Origin: Trichomonas vaginalis G3
Lineage: Eukaryota; Parabasalia; Trichomonadida; Trichomonadidae
DNA: 64,000 nucleotides
NCBI RefSeq assembly: GCF_026262505.1
Contig: NC_067205.1
Location: 24,337,585 to 24,401,584, forward strand
Direction: 5' to 3'
In this document: piece by piece, positions 26,079 to 38,139 of the stretch
How the letters are laid out: each line of letters begins with the position of its first letter
Numbering within the stretch: position 1 is the stretch's first letter
The notes under the pieces: generated by a model
The model's input: only the letters and a program-made list of their open reading frames with translations
Database searches by the model: none
What the model was told of the DNA's origin: nothing
Translations under genes and position numbers: made by a program

Positions 26079-28439
26079 TCATTTGAACAATGCCTTATAG
26101 TAATTAGCAACAGCCCAACCTGGATTATTGCTTGATTTAGAAAGCAAATCACGAATCATTTCATCTGAAAGGATTAATTCTCTCACTCTTGTATATGTTT
26201 TATTAGTTTCCTTTACTGGATTTTGATTGGTTGGAGGAATGTCAGCCAAAACTGAATTGTAAATATGTAAATCCTTGACAAAACTCAAATGGTCATCAGC
26301 AGATTTCGGAATTAGTTGATAAGGAACAGTTTTTGGTTCTTCAATAATTGGATGAGAAATCGGAACAGAATGCTGGCTATCGATCTCATCATCTGAAAGA
26401 AAAGTGGTTGTTTCAAAAGAATTGCCGGAAATTTTTTGAGATGTCGAAACAATATTTTCAATAATTTGGTTAATTTCAGTTTCACGGTGTTCGTTATGAG
26501 TTTCAACGTTTTGGGGTATCTGATTCACCTCCTCAATCTCAAACAAATTCTTTTCAAGAGGTTGGTTTTGATTTTCTTTATTTTCTGAGGAAATTTCTTC
26601 TTTATGAACGGATGATTCTTCTGGCAATGGAATGGTTTGACTAACTTCAACAGGTTTAGTTTGATTTTCCGTATTTTCTTGGGATTTTTCAGAAATTTTT
26701 GTTTTTTCAACAGGTTTTTGATGAACTTTCTCTTGTTTCTTGGGCTCTTCAGCTTGAGGTTGCATAGAATGACGTATTTCTTTGACGATATTACGGATAT
26801 CAGGCTTTTTCAAGATTAATCTCGGATAAATGTTGAAATAGTCCAAAGCAATCATGCTGGTACTTCTAATTGCCTTAACAATATCAATTGGAACAAATTC
26901 ATGCAAAGGAATTGCAACAATGTTCGAAGATTTTTCGTTGTCACTTTTTGGTATTTTTTCGAACGCTGTTAGGCTTAAATAAGGTGCTAAACCAGAATAT
27001 TTTCTAAGCTGAGCAGCAACTTCCGTCGTTGAGCTTTGAGGACAGAAGGTCATTGAGTTAAGAATAAGTTGAAATTCATTATCAGCTAAATCTATGAGAA
27101 TATAATGAAAATCTGGAGGATTCCTAGCAAATACGAGATGTAATGACATAATATCATATGTTGGTTTGACATAATTAAGATCTCTGATTTTCATTATTAA
27201 TTGCAAGATTTTTAAAGAGATTTTCGAACATTTTTTCTTAAGCCTATCATACATGTTAGACTTACGTCCGGAATATTCTCGTAGTTTCCTATTACTATAT
27301 TCTTGTCTGTTCAATAATAAAATTTTTGAGTTTGAATCGGGAATATCTTTGTAGAAATCACGCAATTTGTCATTCATTTCACATAGATTCGGATATTCTT
27401 TCACATTTTCAAGTTCGTACTTGGTTATCCTGTATAATCCTTTCAAAAACTTTCCTGGAGCAGAACTGAAGGCTTTAATGCCAAAGTTATAAATGTCACG
27501 ATCACTGAAACCTATAACAGCATGTATTAAAGGATATCTTAAGGGTAATTCGATTTTATTTAGTAAATTTAACAAAATTTGGTTCTCTTTTTGAATCAAT
27601 GGTTCATTTTTGATATCAGTGACTGTTTTTTCAATTAAATTTTCTTCGTTGAATTTTTGAATATTTTCCAAAATTTTTTCGCCAATGGCCAATTTCTCTT
27701 TAAGGTCAATTTCATTTACGAGATCTTGAGGGTTGTTTGAGTTTTGGTCACTTGTGTCGATTAAAATTGGTTCATCTGAATCTTCACTTTCATTTGATTC
27801 GTTTTGTGCTTGATTTTTCTCCGTATTACTTGTGGTATTTGCACTCTCTTTGATTTTGTTTTGTTCGGAGTAATTTATATTTGATTTTTCATTTTCTTTA
27901 GATTTCGGAGTTTCATCAGCTGTTTTAGCGTCTGATTTTGATATTTTCGAATCGTCAGTGTTGCTTTCTTGCTTAGAAATAATATTTTTGGAAGGAATAG
28001 GTTTTGCTGATAATAAACTTATCGCCTGTTGTAAGTCACCTTTAGCAGTAATCAGAGCATTAATGGCTTGGCTTCTTGGGTAATTTAAATTCTCAATATA
28101 TTCAATTGCATCTTCTGTAATAAGAAAATCAGGAATATCTACATAGTCTACCTGTTTTTGTGAGTTTGAATCACGTTTTGAGTCTAAATCTTCATCATAA
28201 TAGCATTCGAAAATTGCGTTATTATATTCATTAGAAATATTCGTTATGTTTTTAATAGTCTGTCCATTGTGTAGCAATTTAATCGATTCTGATGGAACTT
28301 TCGTATATTTTGATATCAATAATTTGATTTCATAAGCTCTTTCTTTATTTTTGAGTACCAGGCTTAGATCAGCAATGTCCTTCCCAGGAAATTTTACAGT
28401 AATCGTTGGAAAGTTTTGATCTAGGCTTTTCTGATTCAT
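26079..28439 (-). CDS. Ubiquitin-like plus UBA domain protein, 786 aa
   Basis: I place the start at the ATG at 28439 (MNQKSLDQ); the open frame extends 13 codons further but only reaches a GTG. Residues about 12-81 resemble a ubiquitin-like domain ('ITVKFPGKDIADLSLVL', then 'IKLLHNGQTIKN'). Residues about 106-144 form a UBA three-helix domain ('ITEDAIEYIENLNYPRSQAI', then 'GDLQQAISLL'). UBL plus UBA is the layout of ubiquitin shuttle factors such as Rad23 and Dsk2. A low-complexity Ser/Asn/Lys/Glu region follows, then a central folded segment ('LPLRYPLIHAVIGFSDRDIYNFG') I cannot name, another Glu/Gln/Pro-rich linker and a short helical C-terminus ('MIRDLLSKSSNNPGWAVANYY') that may be a second UBA-like module. 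A role in ubiquitin-dependent turnover is inferred from the domains. Confidence 0.75.
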   Translation of the reverse strand: MNQKSLDQNFPTITVKFPGKDIADLSLVLKNKERAYEIKLLISKYTKVPSESIKLLHNGQTIKNITNISNEYNNAIFECYYDEDLDSKRDSNSQKQVDYVDIPDFLITEDAIEYIENLNYPRSQAINALITAKGDLQQAISLLSAKPIPSKNIISKQESNTDDSKISKSDAKTADETPKSKENEKSNINYSEQNKIKESANTTSNTEKNQAQNESNESEDSDEPILIDTSDQNSNNPQDLVNEIDLKEKLAIGEKILENIQKFNEENLIEKTVTDIKNEPLIQKENQILLNLLNKIELPLRYPLIHAVIGFSDRDIYNFGIKAFSSAPGKFLKGLYRITKYELENVKEYPNLCEMNDKLRDFYKDIPDSNSKILLLNRQEYSNRKLREYSGRKSNMYDRLKKKCSKISLKILQLIMKIRDLNYVKPTYDIMSLHLVFARNPPDFHYILIDLADNEFQLILNSMTFCPQSSTTEVAAQLRKYSGLAPYLSLTAFEKIPKSDNEKSSNIVAIPLHEFVPIDIVKAIRSTSMIALDYFNIYPRLILKKPDIRNIVKEIRHSMQPQAEEPKKQEKVHQKPVEKTKISEKSQENTENQTKPVEVSQTIPLPEESSVHKEEISSENKENQNQPLEKNLFEIEEVNQIPQNVETHNEHRETEINQIIENIVSTSQKISGNSFETTTFLSDDEIDSQHSVPISHPIIEEPKTVPYQLIPKSADDHLSFVKDLHIYNSVLADIPPTNQNPVKETNKTYTRVRELILSDEMIRDLLSKSSNNPGWAVANYYKALFK

Positions 28440-28635
28440 CCAAAATTGAAAAAATTTGGTCTTTGGATTAAATGACACTTTGCGCTCATTTTAATCAGCA
28501 ACCATTTAAAAAAGCTAATAGAGGAATAGATGTTTGTTTTTGCTTCCAATTTTTATCAATTTTTTTTATACGAATTTTTGAGTATTTTTTCATTGTTAAA
28601 TACAATTACATTGCAAACCAAGCTAAATGATATAT

Positions 28636-29649
28636 TTATTCAAAGGTTTTTTGTTGTGCTCCATTTTCAATAAGGAAATTCTCAATTTCTTTCATTCCAT
28701 ATTCTTTTGCCATGTGAAGAGCCGAGTTCTTGGCATGATCAGACACTCCTTTTGAAAAAATGAACTCAACTAAAGAAGGAATTCCGAAGTAAACAGATTT
28801 GGAAAGACAAGAATCGAAATTCTTGCTGATACAAAGCTTATACAAGAATAAAGGAAGGTTAAAATACTTCATAACTAAGTTATCTGGAATTTCAATTTCA
28901 AAATTCGAATTTAAGTAAATAGCAACATCAGTATTATGCATTATAATAGCATTCTCCATGCAAAAGTAGTCAGGTTTCAAGTTTTCTTGTAAAAGTTCAT
29001 GAATAATTTGTGGATTCTTTCCATGGAAAGAATATCTGAATGTTTCATCAGATATTTTAGCACCATTGTTCCTAAGGAATCTGAAACAGTTGAGTGATCC
29101 ATAATACGAGCACCAATCAATATATTTCATTCCATTTACATCTCCATCGTAATTTTTGATATCAAGAGTCCTGAAATTCTCAAAGTCATCAAGCATAATG
29201 TATTGCATAACAGAATCTGGAGGATATACATCAAGAATTTCATCGACCATCTTATCTTCATATTTTTTGAAAGAGAGACTCCATCCAGTGTGATATTCCT
29301 TTGTAATAAGTGCATAGAATTCATCATTATAGTCTCTTTGTTCTGAAAATTCTAATTTGTATTCTTCATGAAGTTTTTTGAAGACTTCCCAGTATCCTCT
29401 GAGATATTTTTCGTTATTTTCTGCTGCACAATTGATTATTTCAGCAATAGCATTTATATTTAGGCAGTAATCATTCATAAATTTAACAATTTCAGAGTAA
29501 ATCTGTGAAATATCATTAGTATTTAACTGAAAGATGTTGTTGATTACGTTTACATAGTCTTTATATGTGTCCATCATATGTTGGAACATCTCTCTGTCAA
29601 GTACTTGCTCTGAAGATATTTCTTGAAAATTTTTGTCAAAAAAAATCAT
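28636..29649 (-). CDS. DUF3447-type ankyrin repeat protein, 337 aa
   Basis: A member of the very large trichomonad ankyrin family. The N-terminal 130 residues are helical ('MFQHMMDTYKDYVNVINNIF', 'YCLNINAIAEIINCAAENN', 'LRGYWEVFKKLHEEY'), typical of the conserved leader of these proteins. From about 150 degenerate ankyrin repeats follow: 'YIDWCSYYGSLNCFRFLRNN' is the DUF3447-type signature, then 'AIIMHNTDVAIYL', 'SVYFGIPSLVEFIFSKG' and 'ALHMAKEYGMKEIENFLIEN'. Length is shorter than many members but both ends look complete. Likely a cytoplasmic interaction protein; the partner is unknown. Confidence 0.85.
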   Translation of the reverse strand: MIFFDKNFQEISSEQVLDREMFQHMMDTYKDYVNVINNIFQLNTNDISQIYSEIVKFMNDYCLNINAIAEIINCAAENNEKYLRGYWEVFKKLHEEYKLEFSEQRDYNDEFYALITKEYHTGWSLSFKKYEDKMVDEILDVYPPDSVMQYIMLDDFENFRTLDIKNYDGDVNGMKYIDWCSYYGSLNCFRFLRNNGAKISDETFRYSFHGKNPQIIHELLQENLKPDYFCMENAIIMHNTDVAIYLNSNFEIEIPDNLVMKYFNLPLFLYKLCISKNFDSCLSKSVYFGIPSLVEFIFSKGVSDHAKNSALHMAKEYGMKEIENFLIENGAQQKTFE

Positions 29650-29739
29650 GAAAATTTGCCATTGAAATTATTTATCCAAACCATTTATAAAAAGTTATAT
29701 CTGCGCTTATGAGAATATTTTATTAAAGTTTTATTTTAA

Positions 29740-29892
29740 CAAATTCTCAAAGATTCCAAATTTGTTCCAGGAGGAAATGATTATTTTCTCTGTAAATCCG
29801 GAATTTTCTATTACATATATCAATGTGTAGACAAATATCCAACTGGTTATCTTCGGGATAAAGATATTTGTATTCATTGCATTACATACTGA
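29740..29892 (+). pseudogene. Short Cys-containing coding relic
   Basis: A 50-codon frame between a TAA and a TGA without an initiator reads 'FVPGGNDYFLCKSGIFYY' and 'CVDKYPTGYLRDKDICIHC'. The C..KYPTGY...C..C pattern resembles Cys-rich repeats of protist surface proteins. It could be a fragment of such a gene or chance. No continuation is seen on either side. Confidence 0.3.
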
Positions 29893-30068
29893 CTCCTTTC
29901 ATCTAGCAGTTTATAAATCGTTACTATAAGATGATGGGTTGACACATGTTTGATTGATATGCATAATGAAACCATTTTTTCACTAATCCTACTTTCTTAT
30001 TATGGTCCAAATGGTATTTAAAGTATATAGTATTTACATTCTCGATTGTCTCAATATCTATCACGATT

Positions 30069-30386
30069 TCAGTTCCGAATTACAGTCTTGTTTTTTAAAA
30101 ATTCAAAGTGCCATATCAATTTCACTAAATAAATATTATCAAAATCGGCAGAGACAGAACAACGTTTTATTATTTGAAACAAAAACACAAAATATTCAAT
30201 ATCGTTTCCATTGAATTGAGCGGCTGATTTTGAGGATTCATTGAAGGCAATCATCTGATCGTAATAATATTTATACTGTATGATCATGCCTTCTTCGATT
30301 TTTCTAGAACAACTTTCGAGAATCCTATAAAAATGTGGAATTATAAAATTAAACATTTTGTAATCATTATACTTACAATTATACAA
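30069..30386 (-). CDS. Possible small protein, 105 aa
   Basis: A 105-codon frame starting 10 bp after the Myb gene's stop on the same strand. It is rich in Phe, Tyr, Ile and Lys ('MFNFIIPHFYRILESCSRKI') without a recognisable domain. It could be a small gene, a relic of a larger one, or a chance frame in AT-rich DNA. Confidence 0.3.
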   Translation of the reverse strand: MYNCKYNDYKMFNFIIPHFYRILESCSRKIEEGMIIQYKYYYDQMIAFNESSKSAAQFNGNDIEYFVFLFQIIKRCSVSADFDNIYLVKLIWHFEFLKNKTVIRN

Positions 30387-30395
30387 TGTGGATGT

Positions 30396-30896
30396 TCAGC
30401 AACAACTATTGCATAACTCGTCAAAGATTTCGAATTCCACATTGATATATGGTTCATTAAGAAATAGTTCTTGATATTGGAATGATGGTGTATCTGATGT
30501 TGTGCTACTTTCTGTTTGAGAATTTGAATTCTTTTTCATTTTTCTCATCAAAAGATGATATCTATTTTTGATATTTACATTAGTTCTACCAGGCATAAGT
30601 TTGGCAATTTCTGTCCACTTTTGTCCCCATTTATTAACTTTCTGAATTATAAGTTGATCTTCTTCTTCAGTCCAAGGATCTTTCTGAATATTTTGGGAAA
30701 GATAGTGTTTGTAGCGTTCTCTGACTTGTCTAGCATTTCTACCTGGCATAAGGCTAGAAATTATTTTCCATGATTTTTGTCCAATTCTGGAAACCATGTA
30801 GAGGATGAATGTGTCTTCTTCCAATGTAAATTTCTTCTTACCACTTTCTTCTTTCTTGGGCAAATAAATACCAGGCTGGGTAATGCAATTCATCAT
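30396..30896 (-). CDS. Two-repeat Myb-like DNA-binding protein, 166 aa
   Basis: Two tandem Myb repeats fill residues about 20-120: 'FTLEEDTFILYMVSRIGQKSW' then 'MPGRNARQVRERYKHYL', and 'PWTEEEDQLIIQKVNKWGQKW' then 'MPGRTNVNIKNRYHLLM'. Trp positions are partly replaced by Phe, as often in trichomonad Myb proteins. A Ser/Thr-rich linker and an acidic C-terminal tail follow. Small R2R3-like proteins of this size are transcription factors in Trichomonas, where several control iron-responsive genes; the target here is unknown. Two adjacent Met codons occur; the first (30896) is used because an initiator-like TCATTT lies about 10 bp upstream. Confidence 0.88.
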   Translation of the reverse strand: MMNCITQPGIYLPKKEESGKKKFTLEEDTFILYMVSRIGQKSWKIISSLMPGRNARQVRERYKHYLSQNIQKDPWTEEEDQLIIQKVNKWGQKWTEIAKLMPGRTNVNIKNRYHLLMRKMKKNSNSQTESSTTSDTPSFQYQELFLNEPYINVEFEIFDELCNSCC

Positions 30897-30903
30897 TTGC
30901 GAG

Positions 30904-30909
30904 AAATGA
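30904..30909 (-). promoter_or_regulatory. Initiator-like element (TCATTT) of the Myb gene
   Basis: On the minus strand TCATTT lies about 11 bases before the first ATG. It fits the trichomonad Inr consensus TCA-pyrimidine-T/A, which marks transcription starts very close to the start codon. A short motif in AT-rich DNA, so moderate support only. Confidence 0.45.
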
Positions 30910-31591
30910 ATTTTGGTTATACTCTCAAAAAATAGACTTCAATTTATAGCGGTTTTCGGTTAATCATAGAATTTTAATTTTGAAATTCATTAAGACAATA
31001 ATATGGCATTATTTTCCAACAAATTAATTGAATTTTTTTGAAAATAATAGAATATTTGAATATTATAGAAATCTCCTTTAAATTGAGAAGTTTACTTGAA
31101 AATACTAAGAAATTTATGCTCATTTCTTAAACATTATGCATAAATACACAAAACACTATTTGCTCACAATAACTTACTTTTCAATTACTTTCAAAATTAA
31201 GTTATTAATTTTTTATAGAGCTTAAATTTTTGGTGAAAAATACCTAATAATGTGTTTCCGAAAGATTTAGTTTTCATAAACTTTTGTCAAACTAGACTTG
31301 ATTTTTTGAGCGAAAAAATAATCGTTTATATTAAAATTGAATTACAAAACAATTGCCAGTCTTATATAAGTTTTAATGATATATTAAATCTTACATCAAA
31401 AACATTTTTAATATTATTTATTAAAGATTTTGGACAGCCAAAAACTATTCACAATTTTTGATAAGCATTCAAAATTAATATGGGATATTTTATTTTTAAA
31501 ACTGCAAAATAAATAATTACACTAATTCTTCTTTCTATTGATATTAAAATAATTCAAATACTTCCAACAAATTTTAAGAACATCAACTGTA
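30910..31591. other. Intergenic, no gene seen
   Basis: About 680 bp of very AT-rich spacer up to the target duplication of Polinton copy 2. A 69-codon frame at 31252-31461 has no recognisable features and is probably chance. Confidence 0.55.
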
Positions 31592-31753
31592 AGTAGTATA
31601 TGTTGAAGGGTTGTGTGACTTTTTTTGTAAACGTAAGAATTCATACAATATAGAACGATTTTGTATCATTTTTTTTAACATATGAAGTAAAAAATGTATG
31701 ATTCTTACGGTTTTTATTCTTACGTTTTTGAATAAATCAAGATTTAAAAAATT
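31592..31753 (+). repeat. Left terminal inverted repeat of Polinton copy 2 (162 bp)
   Basis: Matches the reverse complement of the right end (50721-50856 plus 53208-53232). Starts AGTAGTATATGTTGAAGGG, followed by the segment shared with copy 1 (TTTGTAAACGTAAGAATTCA). It differs from copy 1 right after the first bases and contains no gene. Confidence 0.9.
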
Positions 31754-31817
31754 GACTTCTTACGTAAAATTAAAACTAAGTTAAATTTATTTTTTTTTAT
31801 TTTTTATTTTATAATAA

Positions 31818-32954
31818 ATGAGTATAACAACTAATTCATTGAAATCTTTAAAGTTCACTAATTCAGAATTAGAAAATATTTTAGAAAATTTTGGAGACGG
31901 TTCTTATCCAACATATATGCAGAATGTGAAAGAGTTTTCCAGATTGTTGAATGAATTTAAATATAACGGACCAATTACTAAAAAGGCTATAATGAGATAT
32001 TTATATCCCAAAAAAGTTGAAAAACAGGAGAATATTCCTCTTTATGGTCCAGAGGACCTGGGCTCAGAGAGCCTTGAAACACCTCCTGAATATTTTGAAG
32101 AAAAAATTAAACAAGATGAATATTATAACGATGAGATTGAGAAATTGGAACAATTAAGAAATGAAATAGATGAAAGAATTAGTGAATTGAGAAATGCTGA
32201 GAATGAAGTAGAGGGTTTAATGAATATCCCAGCTTCAGAATCAGAAGTTCAAAAATCACATGAGGAAAGATATAAAAATTACTTTTTGGAATCTACTAAA
32301 AATTTATTAGATGGTGATATTGACGAAACACTTTCAGAAGAAGGCACAAAATTTATTCATAAACATAAGCTTCAGTTTATTGACGATGGAGATTATCCAT
32401 GTATATTACTTTCACCTCCTCTTGATTCTGAAAAATTCAAAAAAGCACTGAAAAATGTAACATATGCAACAAATACGATTAAGAAAGAAGACCATGATAT
32501 TTACACAAATTATTATTTAAATAAATGTACAGGTGTTGATAAAGTTTTTGATTTGTTAGATAAAATATCAAAAGAAACAATTGGTACATATAAAATTTTA
32601 TGCGATTGTGGTTTCATTATTGAAGATACCAATAATGTTTCATATGAAAGAACAGCACCGAAGGAAGACGAAGTTGAAAGGTCTATACCATTCGTTATTA
32701 AGAACATAAAAGATATGAAAACTTATAAACATTATATTTATTCATTTATTTCAGAAAAAATGGAAGCAACCCATAAAACATCATCTCATCATTTTATAGC
32801 TATTCATACATTCCTTTTCAAAGTTGTGAAATTAAATAAGACAGGAATTAGATTTAATGTATCAGGGTACGCATTCTTGAGTAAATTAAAATGTATTCGT
32901 CACGTCGCAGATGATAAAAATTTATGTGTTCTTAATTCATTTTATGGACTTTAG
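31818..32954 (+). CDS. Conserved Polinton protein of unknown function, 378 aa (copy 2)
   Basis: Same length as the copy 1 gene at 3471-4607, with only about two amino-acid differences. One of the few larger genes of copy 2 that is still fully open. The N-terminal half contains the charged coiled-coil-like stretch. No named domain. Followed by the same GC-rich palindrome as in copy 1. Confidence 0.75.
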   Translation: MSITTNSLKSLKFTNSELENILENFGDGSYPTYMQNVKEFSRLLNEFKYNGPITKKAIMRYLYPKKVEKQENIPLYGPEDLGSESLETPPEYFEEKIKQDEYYNDEIEKLEQLRNEIDERISELRNAENEVEGLMNIPASESEVQKSHEERYKNYFLESTKNLLDGDIDETLSEEGTKFIHKHKLQFIDDGDYPCILLSPPLDSEKFKKALKNVTYATNTIKKEDHDIYTNYYLNKCTGVDKVFDLLDKISKETIGTYKILCDCGFIIEDTNNVSYERTAPKEDEVERSIPFVIKNIKDMKTYKHYIYSFISEKMEATHKTSSHHFIAIHTFLFKVVKLNKTGIRFNVSGYAFLSKLKCIRHVADDKNLCVLNSFYGL

Positions 32955-33033
32955 CCCTGGACTCTCTGAGTCTCGGACTTTAAAAAAAATAAACTTTATT
33001 TTTATTTATTTTTTAATTTTTATTCTTACATAA

Positions 33034-36000
33034 ATGAACAAAAATGGAACAGCTAAAATGAATGATAATCAAATAAGAGCCGAAGGTAGAAGGTTATTTA
33101 AACGCTTCTATAACATTCCTGATGGTGTTAATCCTAAAACTCGTAGAAGTTATTTAAATGAAGCCATAGATGCATATGAAGGATTTGACATTTCATCAGA
33201 AAGTGAGAGGTTAGCAAGAATGTTAAACGTTAATATTGATTTTTATTATTGTGACCCTCAACCAGAAGACGTAGACATTAACAAGGTAGACTTTCCATTA
33301 GTGGAATCAATAATGATAGATCCAGAATTTGAAACAGTAAATATTTTATTAACACAGAGTCCATGTGGAAAACTTCACGCTGACAGAATTACAGACGTTG
33401 AAGCACTCACAGGATATAAAGTTTGCCCCTTTTGCAAAGAAGAAGTATATTCTATCCGTGATGATCCAGAAAGGAAAAACCAAAGAAGATTTTTAAAACA
33501 TTGTGAGAAATGTAAAGAAAATAATGGAAGATTAATTCAAGACGTTCAATTGCAAAACACACAACAACCATATGCACCACATATCACGAAACAGAAGATA
33601 TATCAATGGCTATTAGCACATAATTTGCAGGAATATTATAAACCAACAAGATATTATATTACTTTTGACTTCGAAACATTAGAGACTAAAGAAGAACTTC
33701 AACTTTCTGAATGTGCAACTTTGAACGCTTACTTAAAACCATTTATGGTATCATCAACTGTCAAAATAAAGCCGCAAAGCGGCGAGGTCGTAGACCGTGA
33801 TAAAACATTTACGAGGAATTTTTGCTTAACATCAAGTGATTCGTTTCTCTGATTGGATTGAATTTTTATTTTCAACCTGTTCATTAGTTGCTAAATCAAA
33901 TATTGAACAATATGAAGAATTAATGAATACATTAAATGAGAAACAAAAGGAAGCAATGAAAGAGCTTTTAGATGAAGAATTTAATAAAGTGAATATCATT
34001 GGTTTTAATTCGGGAAAGTTTGATTTAAATTTAATTCTTCGTGATTTAAATACTGCAAAATGGAAGATAAAATCAATGCTGGGTTCTTCTTCTCAATTTA
34101 AGCAATCATTGTAAAGAAAACAAACTGTCCATATGAATTAAGATTTATTGACATCAGAAATTATATAGCGGGTGGAACATTAGACCAATTCACTCAAGAT
34201 TTCGGAAACAATAAATCACGTGTTAAATCCTTTTTCCCTTATCAATTCATCACATGGGAGAATTACGAAGATGAATTATATAAAAAGGAACCATTCAAAG
34301 ATTCATTTTATTCAGCATTAACACAAGAAACAATATCCGATTCAGATTATCAAATATATCTCAATGATGCTAAAAATTTTGAGAATAGATTAGAATATTT
34401 TATTCATTATTGCAATAAAGACGTGTGAAATTATGATTGACCCAATTGATAAAATTATCGAAGAAACATTTGTTTATAAAATTGACATGCTTCATAATCT
34501 TTCTTTATCATCGAATGCATCAATGATTCGTTACGCGTTAGCATATAAGAACTTCAATCCTAACGAAACATATCCAGAAGAAGAAAATGTGGAATCAAGT
34601 TTTGAATTAACGAAAAAGTATTGGAAATATAAAATTGAATCATATAAGAAACAAGATGAAAAGGCGAAAAGAGATACAAAAACAATGTTTCAATGGATGA
34701 CTATCAATACTATCACGATTTAATCCTTTCATCTAAATGCAAAATGTGTGGTAAAGCGTTTACATATGCAAATAAACCAACATTGGATAGAATCGATAAT
34801 GAAAAACCACATACCAAAGAAAATTGTCAGTTAATGTGTTGTTATTGCAATGTCGTAAAATCAAATAAAGATGAAGATGTTCAACGTTTAAGAATCAATT
34901 TAAGAAATTATGCATTAAAAAATAATTTACCAATGACTTTAGATTCAGTTGAAGCTTATCACATTCTCCGTAATGGAATTACTGGTGGTCTATCAAATGT
35001 TCAACATCGTGTTAATCTTAAAGGAATCACGCACATTAATAAACTTTCATATAATCCAGAAACTAAAACTGTATCAAATGAGGACACCACCAACATTATG
35101 ACTCATTTCGTTGGAGTTGACTTTAATTCATTATATCCTTCATCATTTTCATCTAATCCTCATGATTTCATTCAATATACTGACCATAAAATGTATATGC
35201 CGGGAAGATTGAATGGTGTTATCATTTGTGATACAGCAACAAAGAAAGCAAAAGCACTGGGAATAATTAGAAGAAAAATACTTTATTCGTGGCTGAAGTA
35301 AAGGGTCACATTGATGAAAAATACATTAATGATTACATAAACTTTTTACCGATAATAAGAAACTTAGATATTATCACAGATGAAAAAACAATTGGCAGTT
35401 TTATGTATAATTACATGAAATCAAACAATCTACCAGTTGACCAGAAACAGAGAAATTAACTCAGTTAGCATCAACACACAACCAATATCAACCATTTTCT
35501 TCTTATTATCTTTGGTATCTAATAGACAGATTTCATTTTATCATTGATGATATTCAATCAATTTTAACATTTACGAAAAACACTTGTTTTAATGAATTTG
35601 CGAACGAATTTATGAACGAAAGACAAAAGGCTGAATTAGAAGGAAATAAAGGAAAAAGTTTATTTTGCAAGATTTCACTTAATGGATCATATGGTTACGA
35701 TGCAATGAATACACAAAATTACGCAAAGACTAAAATAATGAATGCACAGAAGTCACGCGTTGCATGTATGTCAAATAAGTTTAAAAACATAAGAGAAATA
35801 GGAGATACATATCAAGTGATGCTTAAAGATAGATTTTATAGATGTGATACATGTTTACAAGAGGCATTCTTCACTTTAGATAATGCTAAATACTGGTATT
35901 TGGTTTTCATTTATGATTTTATGTATAAATGCATGAATGTTAATCGTTTTCATTTCATTGAAGGTGATACTGATTCATCTTATTGGGCAATCGCTGGCGA

Positions 36001-36492
36001 CCCAAATCTTCCTAACACTCAAGCATTTCAAGCAATTGTTACGATAAACAATTTTATGATAAAAACATTTTCAAATTCGCACCATTTGATTTCTTCTGTT
36101 TTGATGAGAAATTTAAACCTAAATTAAAGAATAAAGCTGAAGAAAAAGCACATGAGAAGAAGTTATTGGGTTTAGCAATTGAGAAACAAGGTGATAACAT
36201 GGTTGCTTTATGTCCTAAGTGTTATACATCATTCAACGGTTCAATTGATGGAAGTGATTTTAAAAAGATTGCACAAAAAATGAAAGGTGTTAGTTTACGA
36301 CAAAATAAACAATTAACACCTAAAAATTATTTGGATATAATAAATGATAAATTGATATTTGATGGTCAGAATATTAATTTACAACTTAAAAATGGGTCAA
36401 TGACTCGCTTAACAATTGGTAAGACTGCATTAACAGGAGCACACACTAAGGCTGTATGTTGTGAAAATGGATGTTGTATGCCATTTATTTAA
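33034..36492 (+). pseudogene. polB: Protein-primed DNA polymerase B relic (copy 2, broken)
   Basis: Counterpart of 4670-8164. The N-terminal zinc cluster, exonuclease motifs, embedded HNH-like module, and palm motifs (DFNSLYPS, LNGSYGY, GDTDSSY) can all still be recognised, but the gene is broken in about six or seven places. It lacks the GC-rich extra segment found in the exonuclease region of copy 1. Confidence 0.85.
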
Positions 36493-36602
36493 TTTATATA
36501 ATGAAATGCCACAGAAGAGACAAAAGGAACCGTTAATGATGGTTTTGATACTATGATTCAAAGAGGTGGGCACCCTTAAAACATTATTTTATTTTTATAT
36601 AA

Positions 36603-38119
36603 ATGGATACACAGATTTAAAAATTTTAATTGATGATTTAGTATTTAATCAAAATTTTCTTATTATTATGATTAAAAGCATATCTCCAAAAATATAATAA
36701 TAACATATAACGGGTGATGATATGGAATATTATTATCCATATTATAAAAATGAAATTTTGAAATATCATAATAAAATAATTTCTGAAATTAAAGACAAAA
36801 TTAAAAATAATGAATATTCAAAGGGAAAAACTAAATCACAACTTAAACAGTTGAAAGATTTCAAAAATAAAGTATTAACAGAAGAAGATATTGATGAATT
36901 ATATAAATTATATAATCCTGAGCCGCAAAAACCAAAGGAACAAAAACAAAGTGCAAAACGCCCAGGTCCTTCAGACCATAAATGATGCACAAGCTTTAAT
37001 TTATGATTCATTAGTTAAACCATATTCAGCCCGACTTTTAAATGAAGATCAACTTTTGGAATTCATCCTTCAACATAAACTCGAAGCGGGAAAGTATATC
37101 AAACCTTTATATACAGCATATTTAAAACAAATGAATAGAATACATCCAGAATTAATGAAGGAAGGAATGAAATCCAAAATCAAAGCAGATAAAATTAAAC
37201 CACTTGCAACACCAAAACCTCCAACGACAGTACCGCCTCCTCCTTCAGTTAATCCTTCATCATTCACTTTATTATATCCATTTCAAACATTAAAGAAGCA
37301 AAAAGATTTTAAAAAGGATTTCAAGATATTAAATAAACCAATTGACCCGAAAATTCAACCGTTAAAGGAAAAATTTAGTCGCCCTTCATTTGCTCCATAT
37401 CCATATTCATACGAAATCGATCATCTGGAATATTCAAAAGGAAACGTTACTTATTTATTTGCCATTAACATTAACACTAGATATTTATATTGCATTCCGG
37501 TGAAAGGGAAAACAGAACAGGAAACAAGAAGAGCTATTCAATACTTACTAGATCATGAAAGAGTAGATAATATCAGGGGTGATGGTGATAAAGGATTTCA
37601 GGCAGCTATGACTCATTATTTCCCACAAATTAATTTTTTCTTTTCATCCTCTCCATATACGTTTCATAATAAAATAGTTGATGCGGTAATGAGAACTCTT
37701 AGAGATGCGTTAGGGGTTAACGGTCAGATATACTGGGATGGAAATCATGACTCCATCATACAGCAGTTAGTATATTATTACAATAATACATGGCATAGAA
37801 CTATAAACATGAAACCATGGAAATGAAAAATGATATTTCAAAAGAATGGGAATATATTAGAAAGCAAATGGAAAGGTTGAATGATGTTAAACGTGAACAA
37901 ATTAATTCGGGGCTCATGAATTTTAAACAAGGAAATAAAGTTTTAATTCATCTCGATTATGGAAAAACTGATAAATCAATGACAAAAAGAAGACGAAGAT
38001 TTGACACAATAGCTGAATTTGTTAGATATATTAACGGCAATGCATTAGTTGAAGTTGACAATAAATTAATAGAAATTCCGATTTATTTTATTACTCCATT
38101 ATATTTAAATAATATTTAA
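36603..38119 (+). pseudogene. int: Integrase relic (copy 2, broken)
   Basis: Counterpart of 8263-9840, with recognisable rve core (EIDHLEYSKG, GDGDKGFQ) and basic C-terminal tail. Broken in a few places, mainly in the N-terminal part, where it is also most diverged. The Pro-rich linker differs in length from copy 1. Confidence 0.85.
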
Positions 38120-38139
38120 TTTTTTTTATTTCGTAAGAA